Assembly: GCA_937892255.1 (NCBI GenBank)
Contig: CALAUL010000016.1
Span: 1 to 64,000 of the forward strand
DNA: 64,000 nucleotides
From: an uncultured Bacteroidales bacterium
GTDB taxonomy: Bacteria; Bacteroidota; Bacteroidia; Bacteroidales; Marinilabiliaceae
Direction: 5' to 3'
Translations under genes and position numbers: made by a program
Shown here: positions 46,037 to 55,153 of the stretch, piece after piece
Layout of the letters: each line of letters begins with the position of its first letter
How positions within the stretch are numbered: position 1 is the first letter of the stretch
The notes under the pieces: model-generated
Databases searched by the model: none
The model's input: only the letters and a program-made list of their open reading frames with translations
Told to the model about the DNA's origin: nothing

Positions 46037-47659
46037 ATGAGCAAGCGAATACTATCGACGTTTATATTGACAATTTCACTGATTTTGCTGTCGATATCCC
46101 CTATTGTTGCACAAAATCAGCGAGTGATGGTCAAGATAGACAGAGCCGACTACTTGCGTCATGATGACAAGATAGGAAAAAATACACAGTCGTTGAATGG
46201 AAATGTTGTATTGTCACATCATAATACTGTCCTCCATTGTGATAGTGCGTATATGTACAACGATTCCAATGTCGTAGTGGCATACGGGAATATACATGTC
46301 ATACAAAACGACTCTATACATCTGTATGGCGATAGACTTACCTACTACGGAGACAGACAATTTGCCAAGATAAGGGAAAATGTAAGGGCCAACAAAGGCG
46401 AGACATGGCTTTATACAGAGTTTTTGGATTTTGACCAAGTTGAAAACATAGCATTCTTTTACGATGGAGGAAAAGTCGTAAATGGTTCAAATACATTGAC
46501 GTCGCAGAGAGGATTGTACTACCCTAATACCAACGACGTATATTTCAAAGATGACGTAATCGGCATATCGCGTCAAGCAACAATGTATAGCGACACAATG
46601 CGATTTAACACGCAGACAGAGGTGTCTACCATATTAGGACCGACAACAATAATCAATCAAGACTCGTCAATCATCAATAGCGAAAACGGATGGTATGATA
46701 CGAAAAAAGACGTCGCAAAGCTCTTGCTTAACAACAAGATAACGACAAAGAACTACACGCTAACGGGAGAGACAATCCTTTATGAAAAATACAAAGGAGT
46801 TGGAACAGTGTGGAATAATATGGTCTTGACCGACACGGTGGACAATATGTCGTTGTGTGGAGATTATGGATTTTATAACGAATTGACAGATGAAGCATTA
46901 GCTACACGTCGGGCAACAGGAATACAAGTATACAATGGAGATACATTGCATATTCACGCCGACACATTGCGAGTAGAGCCCCTTCCGGCAGATACAAGTC
47001 GATTGATAAAAGCGTATTATCAGGTGAAATTCTATCGTCATGACATTCAAGGACGTTGTGATTCGCTCGTCTTTGATTTCAGAGACTCTATAGCCACGAT
47101 GTACAATTCGCCAATAGTCTGGGCTATGGGAAATCAGCTCTCGGGAAATGTAATAAAGCTCTATTCTCGAAATCAAGTGCTTTATAAAACCGAACTCATA
47201 GATGCAGCCTTTGCTATATCACCGGAACAAGTTCCTGCCGCAAAAGGAGACTCGTTGATGACTATCGGATACAATCAAATTAAAGGAAAACTTATGACGG
47301 GACATATCCGTAACAACGACCTGTACAAAATTGATGTTGACGGAAACGGTCAGACGATATATTATCCTAAAGATGATCAGACTCTCATTGGTATCAACCG
47401 AGCAGAAAGCAGCGATATGACAATATGGCTCAAAGAACGTAAGATAACAAACATTACAATGCGAGTTTCTCCATCGGGAAACATGAACCCGCCACTTTTA
47501 CTTGGAGAAGAAGACAGGAAACTCTCAGGATTTAGGTGGCTCGACGATTATCGTCCTAAACGATGGGAAGATATATACAAACAGTTGGATATCCCGGAAG
47601 AACTCAATGTGCAAGAAGAAGTCTATGAGGGATATACTTTCGACGAATTGGGAGAATAG
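46037..47659 (+). CDS. OstA-like protein (LptA/LptD N-terminal family)
   Basis: The 540-residue protein has a signal peptide ending Val-Ala-Gln and a stack of beta-jellyroll repeats. The repeats have the pattern GNVVLSHHNTVLHCDSAYMY, recurring around residues 55, 80 and 110, as in LptA/OstA. Such proteins bridge LPS across the periplasm. It lacks the LptD barrel. The ATG at 46037 is preferred over a GTG at 46034. It lies 9 bases after surA. Confidence 0.85.
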   Translation: MSKRILSTFILTISLILLSISPIVAQNQRVMVKIDRADYLRHDDKIGKNTQSLNGNVVLSHHNTVLHCDSAYMYNDSNVVVAYGNIHVIQNDSIHLYGDRLTYYGDRQFAKIRENVRANKGETWLYTEFLDFDQVENIAFFYDGGKVVNGSNTLTSQRGLYYPNTNDVYFKDDVIGISRQATMYSDTMRFNTQTEVSTILGPTTIINQDSSIINSENGWYDTKKDVAKLLLNNKITTKNYTLTGETILYEKYKGVGTVWNNMVLTDTVDNMSLCGDYGFYNELTDEALATRRATGIQVYNGDTLHIHADTLRVEPLPADTSRLIKAYYQVKFYRHDIQGRCDSLVFDFRDSIATMYNSPIVWAMGNQLSGNVIKLYSRNQVLYKTELIDAAFAISPEQVPAAKGDSLMTIGYNQIKGKLMTGHIRNNDLYKIDVDGNGQTIYYPKDDQTLIGINRAESSDMTIWLKERKITNITMRVSPSGNMNPPLLLGEEDRKLSGFRWLDDYRPKRWEDIYKQLDIPEELNVQEEVYEGYTFDELGE

Positions 47660-47702
47660 CCCGCAACAATGAATATAGAAAACAATAATTTTAATATATA
47701 AC

Positions 47703-49055
47703 ATGGAATTACAGACGCTTACAGCAATTTCGCCTATCGATGGCCGTTACAGAAACAAAGTTGATGAACTTGGAAATTACTTCTCGGAGTACGCACTAAT
47801 AAAGTATCGTGTTCGTGTGGAAATAGAGTATTTCATAGCACTGTGCGAAGTGCCTCTGCCACAACTCTCTCAGGTTGACAAGAAAATATATACAGACCTA
47901 CGCGCTATATATCAGAACCTTGATTATGCAGCAGCTCAGCGCATAAAAGACATTGAATCTGTTACCAACCATGACGTGAAGGCTGTAGAGTATTTTATTA
48001 AAGAGGAATTTGACAAACTTGGACTTCAACAGTATAAGGAATTTATCCATTTTGGACTGACATCGCAGGACATCAACAATACCTCTATTCCATTGAGCAT
48101 GAAGGAAGCTATCAATGACGTGTATGTGCCTGAAATGGTAGCCCTTATAGCAGAGTTGGAACGTTTGGCTACAGAGTGGAAAGACATCTCGATGTTAGCA
48201 AAAACTCATGGACAACCGGCTTCTCCAACACGTTTGGGAAAGGAGATTATGGTGTTTGTGAGTCGTCTTAAGGTGCAGATGCAACAACTTACATCACTCA
48301 ATTTGCCAGCTAAATTCGGTGGTGCAACAGGAAATTTCAATGCCCACAACGTTGCATATCCAACCATAGATTGGACAGCATTCGGAAATAAGTTCGTCGC
48401 AGAATCTCTTGGTCTTGAGCGTGAACAATTTACAACACAAATATCAAATTACGATAATTTGTCGGCTGTCTTTGATGCTCTTAAACGTGTCAATGTTATC
48501 ATGATAGACCTTTGTCGAGATTTCTGGATGTACATCATGATGGAGTACTTCAAGCAGAAGATTAAGAAAGGAGAAGTGGGTTCAAGTGCCATGCCTCATA
48601 AGGTCAACCCTATTGATTATGAAAACGCAGAGGGAAACCTTGGTATTTCAAATGCAATCCTTGAGCATCTTTCTGCTAAACTTCCGGTATCGCGTTTGCA
48701 GCGAGACCTTACGGATTCTACGGTATTGCGTAATGTGGGTGTCCCTGTGGCTCATACTATTATCTCGGTGAAGTCGATAATGAAGGGTTTGTCGAAGTTG
48801 CTTCTTAATGAGGAAGCTATAGCCCGTGACTTGGAGAATAATTGGGCTGTCGTAGCAGAGGGTATTCAGACGATACTTCGTCGTGAAGCATATCCAAATC
48901 CTTACGAGGCACTGAAAGAACTTACTCGTACAAATACGAAGATGAATGCGGAAACAATAGCCGCGTTCATTGAGACATTGAACGTGTCGGAGGACGTCAA
49001 GGCAGAACTTAGAGCTATAACGCCAAGCAGTTACACTGGTATTTATAAGGCGTAA
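47703..49055 (+). CDS. purB: adenylosuccinate lyase
   Basis: PurB catalyses two fumarate-releasing steps of purine synthesis (SAICAR to AICAR, and adenylosuccinate to AMP). The 450-residue protein has the fumarase/lyase signature GSSAMPHKVNPI near 298 and the THGQPASPTRLGKE motif near 166, plus a catalytic His in TSQDINNTS near 125. Codon use is richer in CTT and CGT than in flanking genes, consistent with good expression. A hairpin follows. Confidence 0.95.
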   Translation: MELQTLTAISPIDGRYRNKVDELGNYFSEYALIKYRVRVEIEYFIALCEVPLPQLSQVDKKIYTDLRAIYQNLDYAAAQRIKDIESVTNHDVKAVEYFIKEEFDKLGLQQYKEFIHFGLTSQDINNTSIPLSMKEAINDVYVPEMVALIAELERLATEWKDISMLAKTHGQPASPTRLGKEIMVFVSRLKVQMQQLTSLNLPAKFGGATGNFNAHNVAYPTIDWTAFGNKFVAESLGLEREQFTTQISNYDNLSAVFDALKRVNVIMIDLCRDFWMYIMMEYFKQKIKKGEVGSSAMPHKVNPIDYENAEGNLGISNAILEHLSAKLPVSRLQRDLTDSTVLRNVGVPVAHTIISVKSIMKGLSKLLLNEEAIARDLENNWAVVAEGIQTILRREAYPNPYEALKELTRTNTKMNAETIAAFIETLNVSEDVKAELRAITPSSYTGIYKA

Positions 49056-49069
49056 GGAACGAAATGGAA

Positions 49070-49108
49070 CAGATGGCTTGAGACATAAAGAGCCATTTGC
49101 CCATTTTT
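49070..49108 (+). terminator. terminator after purB
   Basis: CAGATGGCT (49070-49078) pairs with AGCCATTTG (49091-49099) with one G-T pair and a 12-base loop. A five-T run follows at 49104-49108. The weak stem makes it moderate. It lies between purB and the ABC exporter. Confidence 0.5.
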
Positions 49109-49151
49109 GAATGATATAGAAAGCGTAAAAATAACTGGCAAACACAACCAA

Positions 49152-50975
49152 ATGAAGTATTTTTTTCAAGTAATAGGTAGGTATATCAATCCGTATTGGA
49201 GCAAAGTCGGACTTAGCTTCATGTTTAATATCTTGTCGGCAGTTTTTTCCGTGATGTCAATGGCATTGATGATACCGGTGCTTGAAATCATATTTGAGCA
49301 AAGCACAGAAGTCCATACGTTACAGCCATGGGCGATGGACACCAAAGTGGTGATTAATAACTTCTATTACTATGTGACAGTGATAAAAGGTATGTATGGA
49401 GCCGGTGCTTCGCTACTCTTTGCCGGTTTGTTTATGATTGTCGGAACAATCTTCAAGTGCGGTTCGGCATATATGGCATCGTATACAAGTATCAGTCTGC
49501 GTAATAATATCGTGCGTGACATTCGCAAACAGATTTTTGCAAAGATAGTGTCGTTGCCTATTGGCTTTTTTAGCAACGAACGCAAAGGCGATATTTTGCA
49601 ACGTGCTACGGGAGATGTATCGGAGGTAGAAGGTTCAGTGATGTCTTCAATAGATATGTTTCTCAAAAATCCGGTACTCATTATCGTTTATCTTGTATCG
49701 ATGGTGGTGATGAGTCCGCAACTTACTTTGTTCGCTTTAGTCTTGTTGCCCATTGCCGGTACGATAATAGGACGAATAGGAAAAAGCCTGAAACGTCAGA
49801 GTCGTGAGGGCCAGGATAAAATGGGAGAATTGCTCGGTACGTTGGAAGAGACACTATCCGGACTACGAGTTGTCAAAGCCTTCAATGCCGAGAAGAGAAT
49901 AAACAACCATTACGCCACACAAGCACAGCAATACTGCAACATAGCAAAAAGACTTTCACGTCGTAGGGATTTGGCACATCCTGTGAGCGAAGTACTTGGC
50001 ACGATAGTGATGATAATCGTCGTATGGTTCGGAGGATCGCTTATACTTAGTGGCAGTGGATCGTTGTCGGTGGCGGGATTTTTGGCATATCTCGGCATCT
50101 TCTATCAGATAATCAACCCGGCAAAAGCATTCTCTACAGCTCTGTACTCTATCCAAAAAGGCATGGCGGCAATGGAACGCATTGATAAGATTTTGTTGGC
50201 TGATGATAAAATATTCGAAAATGCAGATGGAGAAGAGATTAAAAGCCTTAAAAGTGGCATAGAATATAAGAACGTAACGTTCTCCTACAATGGCGAAATC
50301 AATGTTCTTAAAGACGTTTCATTGAGCGTGCCAAAGGGGAAAATGGTTGCTCTTGTTGGACAGAGCGGTTCAGGTAAATCGACATTTGTGGATTTGTTGC
50401 CTCGCTTCTGGGATATAAAAGAAGGAAGCATTCAGATAGATGGAAAAGACATAAAAGAATACAGACTTCACGACTTGCGCGGACTTATGGGCAATGTCAA
50501 TCAGGAGGCACTCTTATTTAACGATACCATTTTTAACAACATCGCCTTTGGTGTAGAGTCGGCCACTCAGGAAGAGGTGGAACAGGCAGCAAAAGTTGCC
50601 AATGCCCATGATTTCATTATGGCTTCGGAAAATGGCTATATGACAATCATAGGAGACCGAGGCGGAAAACTTTCCGGAGGGCAACGTCAGAGACTAAGTA
50701 TAGCAAGAGCAGTATTGCGCAATCCTGATATACTTATACTTGACGAGGCAACGTCAGCACTTGATACCGAGAGTGAACGTCTTGTGCAGGATGCTCTCGA
50801 GCGACTCATGGCAAATCGTACATCGCTCGTCATTGCACACCGTTTGAGTACCATAAAGAATGCGGACTTGATTTGCGTCTTCCATGAAGGTCGAATCGTG
50901 GAAACGGGCACACATGAAGAGTTGATAGCCAAAGATGGATATTACAAGAAGTTGAATGATATGCAACAATTATAA
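49152..50975 (+). CDS. MsbA-type ABC transporter (half-transporter)
   Basis: The 607-residue protein fuses a six-helix exporter membrane domain (about 15-320) with a nucleotide-binding domain. Walker A GQSGSGKST lies near 405, the LSGGQRQRLSIARA signature near 510, Walker B ILILDEATSALD near 530 and an H-loop IAHRLST near 560. Such homodimeric exporters include MsbA (lipid A flippase), but the cargo cannot be read from sequence. A TTG at 49107 would add 15 polar residues, so the ATG at 49152 is chosen. The nearby OstA-like gene hints at lipid export. Confidence 0.88.
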   Translation: MKYFFQVIGRYINPYWSKVGLSFMFNILSAVFSVMSMALMIPVLEIIFEQSTEVHTLQPWAMDTKVVINNFYYYVTVIKGMYGAGASLLFAGLFMIVGTIFKCGSAYMASYTSISLRNNIVRDIRKQIFAKIVSLPIGFFSNERKGDILQRATGDVSEVEGSVMSSIDMFLKNPVLIIVYLVSMVVMSPQLTLFALVLLPIAGTIIGRIGKSLKRQSREGQDKMGELLGTLEETLSGLRVVKAFNAEKRINNHYATQAQQYCNIAKRLSRRRDLAHPVSEVLGTIVMIIVVWFGGSLILSGSGSLSVAGFLAYLGIFYQIINPAKAFSTALYSIQKGMAAMERIDKILLADDKIFENADGEEIKSLKSGIEYKNVTFSYNGEINVLKDVSLSVPKGKMVALVGQSGSGKSTFVDLLPRFWDIKEGSIQIDGKDIKEYRLHDLRGLMGNVNQEALLFNDTIFNNIAFGVESATQEEVEQAAKVANAHDFIMASENGYMTIIGDRGGKLSGGQRQRLSIARAVLRNPDILILDEATSALDTESERLVQDALERLMANRTSLVIAHRLSTIKNADLICVFHEGRIVETGTHEELIAKDGYYKKLNDMQQL

Positions 50976-51032
50976 TCGAAAGTTCATCCAATTTACATGC
51001 TTCTAAAACAGATTATTGTTTGTAAAAAAGAG

Positions 51033-51062
51033 TTGTCAAAACAAAAAATGTTATTAACTTTG
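51033..51062 (+). promoter_or_regulatory. promoter of the DUF2059 gene
   Basis: TTG (51033-51035), a 19-base spacer and TAACTTTG (51055-51062) match the Bacteroidota -33/-7 consensus closely. The ATG at 51086 follows 23 bases after the box. Confidence 0.65.
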
Positions 51063-51085
51063 CCGGGAACTAAAAGAAACTTAAT

Positions 51086-51544
51086 ATGAAACGTTTATAT
51101 GCATTGATTATTTCGTTTTTCCTTTTGGGAAACGTGATGGGGCAAACAGATGAGTTCTCGGAGGTTTTCAAAAAGATGATTGAGTGCTCGGGAATGTCGA
51201 CGCAGCTTGATAATGCCATTAATCAAATAGCACCGATGATGGCACAAACAGATCCAAATTCCAATGTGTCGGAAGAAGATTTCAAAGCGGTTATGGAAGT
51301 GCTTGTCGAGTGGATAAACGATGATTTGTTGCCGGTTATGGAGACTCTCTATAGAAGACATTTCACTGTGGAAGAGATGAAGCAAGTGATTGTCTTTTAT
51401 GAATCGGAGATAGGACGTAAATTTGTAGCAAAGCAAGCCACATTGGCGGTGGATATGATGTACCTGATGCAGGATAATAAACTTCAGGAATCGTTAGAAA
51501 AACGTTTACAAAATCATTTGGGAGTAAACTTGGAGCAACAATAA
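51086..51544 (+). CDS. DUF2059 domain exported protein
   Basis: The 152-residue protein has a signal peptide ending Val-Met-Gly-Gln (about 1-19) and a helical DUF2059 domain (about 70-135, with FTVEEMKQVIVFYESEIGRK signature). The family is widespread in Gram-negatives and of unknown function. It has its own well-matched promoter, so it is separate from the ABC exporter upstream. Confidence 0.85.
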   Translation: MKRLYALIISFFLLGNVMGQTDEFSEVFKKMIECSGMSTQLDNAINQIAPMMAQTDPNSNVSEEDFKAVMEVLVEWINDDLLPVMETLYRRHFTVEEMKQVIVFYESEIGRKFVAKQATLAVDMMYLMQDNKLQESLEKRLQNHLGVNLEQQ

Positions 51545-51622
51545 ACTTCGTGTAACCTTTTTATGGTAGTTTGAGTACATAGAAAGGTGAGTATATAGAT
51601 AAACAACTAAACAAATACAGAG

Positions 51623-51985
51623 ATGAATACCATGATTCCAGGGTCGGACAGAACACCGACAATTTCGTTCAGCGATGGCGTATTCTCAATAACCGGACGG
51701 TCGTATATGGAGAATTCGGCGGAGTTTTATGCTCCGATAAAAAAACTGCTCGAAAATCACCAAGGGATGTTGCATGTTGAAATCGGATTGGATTTCTTCA
51801 ACACGAGTAGCTCTAAATGTTTGATGGATTTACTTTTTATTGTAGATAAGAAATACGTTGCAGGTAATGACTGTAAGATAAAATGGTCGTACAAAATTGA
51901 TGATGAGGATATGCGCGATGCTGCGGAAGAATTCCGTGATTTGTTAAAGCATGTCCCTATGGAGTTTGAAGAGATTGACGATTAG
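51623..51985 (+). CDS. SiaC family regulatory phosphoprotein (DUF1987), copy 1
   Basis: The 120-residue protein has the SiaC pattern: TPTISF start, GRSYMENSAEFY and the LDFFNTSSSKCLMDL loop, which carries the phosphorylated Thr/Ser in SiaC. In Pseudomonas SiaC is controlled by the kinase SiaB and phosphatase SiaA and switches a diguanylate cyclase. Here neither neighbour is present. A second paralogue follows within 8 bases. Confidence 0.88.
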   Translation: MNTMIPGSDRTPTISFSDGVFSITGRSYMENSAEFYAPIKKLLENHQGMLHVEIGLDFFNTSSSKCLMDLLFIVDKKYVAGNDCKIKWSYKIDDEDMRDAAEEFRDLLKHVPMEFEEIDD

Positions 51986-51992
51986 ACCTTTT

Positions 51993-52367
51993 ATGATAGT
52001 ATTGGCAGAAAAGACCGACCGAAGCCCGAGGATAACTTATCACGCTAATAGATTAGAGATATTAGGGCGTTCGTACATGAATAACTCTGTTGATTTCTAT
52101 AAAGACATCATTGCAAAGTTAGAGGCATTGGTAAGTAAGAGCATTGATGTCCGTATAGCACTTGACTACTTTAATACAAGTAGTTCGAAATGTCTATTGG
52201 AACTATTTAAAATGTTGGAAACCAAAAGTACATTCGGAACAAAGGTGAATATCAGGTGGGAATATTCGCCAAAGTATTATGACATGCTTGAGGCAGGAGA
52301 GGATTATCGTGATATCCTTGAGGGAGTAAACTTCGAAATAGTAGAGATATCGGAATATAACGTGTAG
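51993..52367 (+). CDS. SiaC family regulatory phosphoprotein (DUF1987), copy 2
   Basis: From the ATG at 51993 the protein has 124 residues. It shares with copy 1 the SPRITY start, ILGRSYMNNSVDFY and the LDYFNTSSSKCLLEL phospho-loop, while the rest has diverged, so the duplication is not recent. The frame open from 51951 overlaps copy 1 and is rejected. No SiaA/SiaB gene is adjacent. Paired SiaC copies could serve different partners. Confidence 0.87.
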   Translation: MIVLAEKTDRSPRITYHANRLEILGRSYMNNSVDFYKDIIAKLEALVSKSIDVRIALDYFNTSSSKCLLELFKMLETKSTFGTKVNIRWEYSPKYYDMLEAGEDYRDILEGVNFEIVEISEYNV

Positions 52368-52533
52368 CTTCAAGCTGAACTATAGGTTCAAGAATTGTTT
52401 CGATTAGGCTGTGGCAACTCTATGAGATACAGAATTCGGTGAAACAGAAGTTTTTTGAAATTCTATATAATGCAAGATAGATTTATTTGATAGCGATAGC
52501 AAGAATCTTATGAGACACAAAAGGATATAAATC

Positions 52534-52565
52534 TTTGGCTTGCGAGATAAAAAGTGTTAGCTTTG
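52534..52565 (+). promoter_or_regulatory. promoter of miaB
   Basis: TTTG (52534-52537), a 20-base spacer and TAGCTTTG (52558-52565) match the -33/-7 consensus. The leader to the ATG at 52624 is about 50 bases. The remaining 256-base gap after SiaC holds no other gene that I can see. Confidence 0.6.
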
Positions 52566-52623
52566 TTGCGGTTTGTAAAGCCGGAATGTTCAAAGGAACA
52601 AAAGTCAAAATATTGATTACCGA

Positions 52624-53967
52624 ATGAGAAATAAGCTATTATTTATAGAGACATACGGTTGCCAAATGAATGTGGCCGACAGTGAGGTCATTGCAGCGGT
52701 GATGAAGACAGCCGGATATGACGTCACAGAAGATATAACAAAAGCAGATGCAATATTTATCAACACTTGTTCTATTCGTGATAATGCGGAGCAACGAGTT
52801 AGCGGACGTTTGAAAAACGACATTTGTGCACAAAAGCGAGATAGAAAGGTCGTTATCGGAGTCGTGGGCTGTATGGCAGAGAGAGCAAAGGAGATGCTCT
52901 TTGAAGCTGGTGCAGATATTGTGGCAGGACCGGACGCATATCTCGATTTGCCAAGTTTGGTAGCTCAAGCAGAGATGGGTCATAAGGCAATAAATGTTGA
53001 ATTGTCAACGACAGAAACGTATTCCGGAGTTATACCTTATAGATTAGGACATAATACTGTGAGTGGCTTTGTGAGTATTATGCGAGGGTGCAACAACTTT
53101 TGTTCGTATTGCATAGTGCCATATACAAGAGGAAGAGAGCGAAGTCGAGATGTAGAAAGCATCTTGAGAGAGATAAGAGATTTGCAACAAAGAGGATATA
53201 AGGAAGTGACGTTGTTGGGACAGAATGTCAACTCGTATAGCTATGAGAAAGAAGGTCAGGTTTTGACTTTTGCACAGCTTTTGGGGAGAGTAGCAGAGTC
53301 ATTCCCGACCATGCGAGTGCGTTTTACAACATCGCACCCGAAAGATATGAATGACGAAACGTTGAAAACGATAGCACAATATGATAATATCTGCAACCAT
53401 ATACATCTGCCATTGCAGTCTGGCAGCAGTCGTATATTAGAGCTGATGAATCGTAAATATACGCGCGAATGGTACATGGAACGTATAGAAGCCATAAGGA
53501 GAATAATCCCCGATTGTGGTATCTCGACCGATGTGTTTTGTGGGTTTCATTCGGAGACGGAAGACGATCACAAAGAGACGCTTTCTCTTATGGAATGGGC
53601 GGCTTTCGATTCGGCATTTATGTTTCAATATTCGGAACGACCGGGAACTTTTGCACAACGACATTTGCCCGACAATGTTAAGCCGGAGGTGAAGGGAGAA
53701 AGATTAAAGGAGATCATAGACTTGCAAAACAGACTTTCAGCAGAGAGTAATACCCGTGATATCGGGAAAGAATTCGAAGTGTTGATAGAGTGCTATTCAA
53801 AGAAATCAAAGGCAGATCTAATGGGTAGAACGCCTCAGAATAAAGCCGTTGTTTTTCCCGCAGGAAGACATAAGATAGGCGATTTTGTACGTGTAGAGAT
53901 AATTTCGGCAACGCAAGCGACTCTCATTGGAAGAGAGGTTGTTGCGTTAGCGGAAGATGAGGTATAA
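52624..53967 (+). CDS. miaB: tRNA-2-methylthio-N6-dimethylallyladenosine synthase
   Basis: MiaB is a radical-SAM methylthiotransferase that converts i6A37 to ms2i6A37 in tRNAs reading UNN codons. The 447-residue protein has the UPF0004 domain with Cys13 (GCQMN), Cys in NTCSIR and GCMAE. The radical-SAM cluster is CNNFCSYC (about 156-163), followed by a TRAM domain at the C-terminus. All six cluster cysteines are present. It begins 59 bases after a good -7 box. Confidence 0.94.
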   Translation: MRNKLLFIETYGCQMNVADSEVIAAVMKTAGYDVTEDITKADAIFINTCSIRDNAEQRVSGRLKNDICAQKRDRKVVIGVVGCMAERAKEMLFEAGADIVAGPDAYLDLPSLVAQAEMGHKAINVELSTTETYSGVIPYRLGHNTVSGFVSIMRGCNNFCSYCIVPYTRGRERSRDVESILREIRDLQQRGYKEVTLLGQNVNSYSYEKEGQVLTFAQLLGRVAESFPTMRVRFTTSHPKDMNDETLKTIAQYDNICNHIHLPLQSGSSRILELMNRKYTREWYMERIEAIRRIIPDCGISTDVFCGFHSETEDDHKETLSLMEWAAFDSAFMFQYSERPGTFAQRHLPDNVKPEVKGERLKEIIDLQNRLSAESNTRDIGKEFEVLIECYSKKSKADLMGRTPQNKAVVFPAGRHKIGDFVRVEIISATQATLIGREVVALAEDEV

Positions 53968-53978
53968 GAAAAAGTGCG

Positions 53979-53986
53979 TATATTTG
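53979..53986 (+). promoter_or_regulatory. -7 box TATATTTG of the acyltransferase gene
   Basis: TATATTTG lies 12 bases after the miaB stop and 12 bases before the ATG at 53999. No -33 TTG is evident at the standard spacing. Confidence 0.35.
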
Positions 53987-53998
53987 CGACGGAATAAT

Positions 53999-55150
53999 AT
54001 GGACATGGAACAAACTCACGATTTTGAACAGATACGACCTTTCACCGATGAGGAGGTCGCACCGGCGATAGAGCAGCTCTGTAGTCAGCCTTATTTCGTC
54101 GGAATATTGGGTTATATATTCCCTGGAATGTCGGTTTCTGATGTTTTGGTACAGCTCAGAACGATCAAAACGATAGATGAATTCCAACAGAAGTTTATCC
54201 TTCCGTTTCTTGGGAACTTGATGAAGAATACAACGGAAGGCGTATCTGCAGATGGAGTAGACAAGCTTAACAAAAAGGGGGGATATCTTTTTGTGTCAAA
54301 TCATCGTGATATTATTCTTGACTCAGCGCTTATAAACATAAAGCTTCATGAGAAAGGATTCGAAACAACAGAAATAGGCATCGGAGACAATTTGCTTATT
54401 TATGATTGGATAACAGATCTTGTAAAGCTCAACAAGTCTTTTGTCGTAAAGCGAAATTTGCCTGTGCGTCAGATGATGGAAGCTTCGGAAACACTTTCGG
54501 CATTTATACGACAATCTATTGTCAACGGTCGACAAAACATCTGGATTGCACAGCGAGAAGGCCGTTCTAAAGATGGAAACGACCAAACGCAAAATAGCGT
54601 CTTGAAGATGTTTAATCTTAGCGGAACAGGTGATATGGTGGAGAACTTCAAAGAGTTGAATATCGTTCCGGTGAGTATTTCGTATGAATTAGACCCTTGC
54701 GATTATCTGAAGGCGTATCAGAGTCAGTTGAAGAGAGACGATGTCAACTACCAGAAGAGTCAGCGAGAAGATCTTGTGCATATGAATACCGGTCTAAATG
54801 GTCGCAAGGGTAGAGTGCATTTGTCGTTCGGTACACCTATAACGACGGAACTCAATGAGTTGCGTAATTTGAACAGAAATGCATTTATAACGGCTGTTGC
54901 AGAGAAGATTGATATGCAAATACACAAGAATTATAAATTGTGGCCTGCTAATTACGTGGCTTACGATATTATGATGGGGACATCAGATTTTGCAAGTGAA
55001 TATACCGAAAAAGAGAAAGCCGATTTTGTCGAGTATATCAACGAGCATATATCTCGATTAGATAATCCTGATGAACAATACATATTCGACTATATAATAA
55101 AGATGTATGCCAATCCTGTTGTGAATAAGTTAAAAGCACATGAGGCATAG
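53999..55150 (+). CDS. 1-acyl-sn-glycerol-3-phosphate acyltransferase family protein
   Basis: The 383-residue protein carries the acyltransferase H(x4)D motif in SNHRDIILDSALIN (near residue 100) and a later IAQREGRSKDG segment typical of glycerolipid acyltransferases. It lacks strong membrane helices. The size and N-terminus match a Bacteroidota subgroup of PlsC-like proteins. A role in phospholipid or ornithine-lipid synthesis is likely, but the acceptor is uncertain. The ATG at 53999 is preferred over 53957, which overlaps miaB. Confidence 0.83.
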   Translation: MDMEQTHDFEQIRPFTDEEVAPAIEQLCSQPYFVGILGYIFPGMSVSDVLVQLRTIKTIDEFQQKFILPFLGNLMKNTTEGVSADGVDKLNKKGGYLFVSNHRDIILDSALINIKLHEKGFETTEIGIGDNLLIYDWITDLVKLNKSFVVKRNLPVRQMMEASETLSAFIRQSIVNGRQNIWIAQREGRSKDGNDQTQNSVLKMFNLSGTGDMVENFKELNIVPVSISYELDPCDYLKAYQSQLKRDDVNYQKSQREDLVHMNTGLNGRKGRVHLSFGTPITTELNELRNLNRNAFITAVAEKIDMQIHKNYKLWPANYVAYDIMMGTSDFASEYTEKEKADFVEYINEHISRLDNPDEQYIFDYIIKMYANPVVNKLKAHEA

Positions 55151-55153
55151 ATT

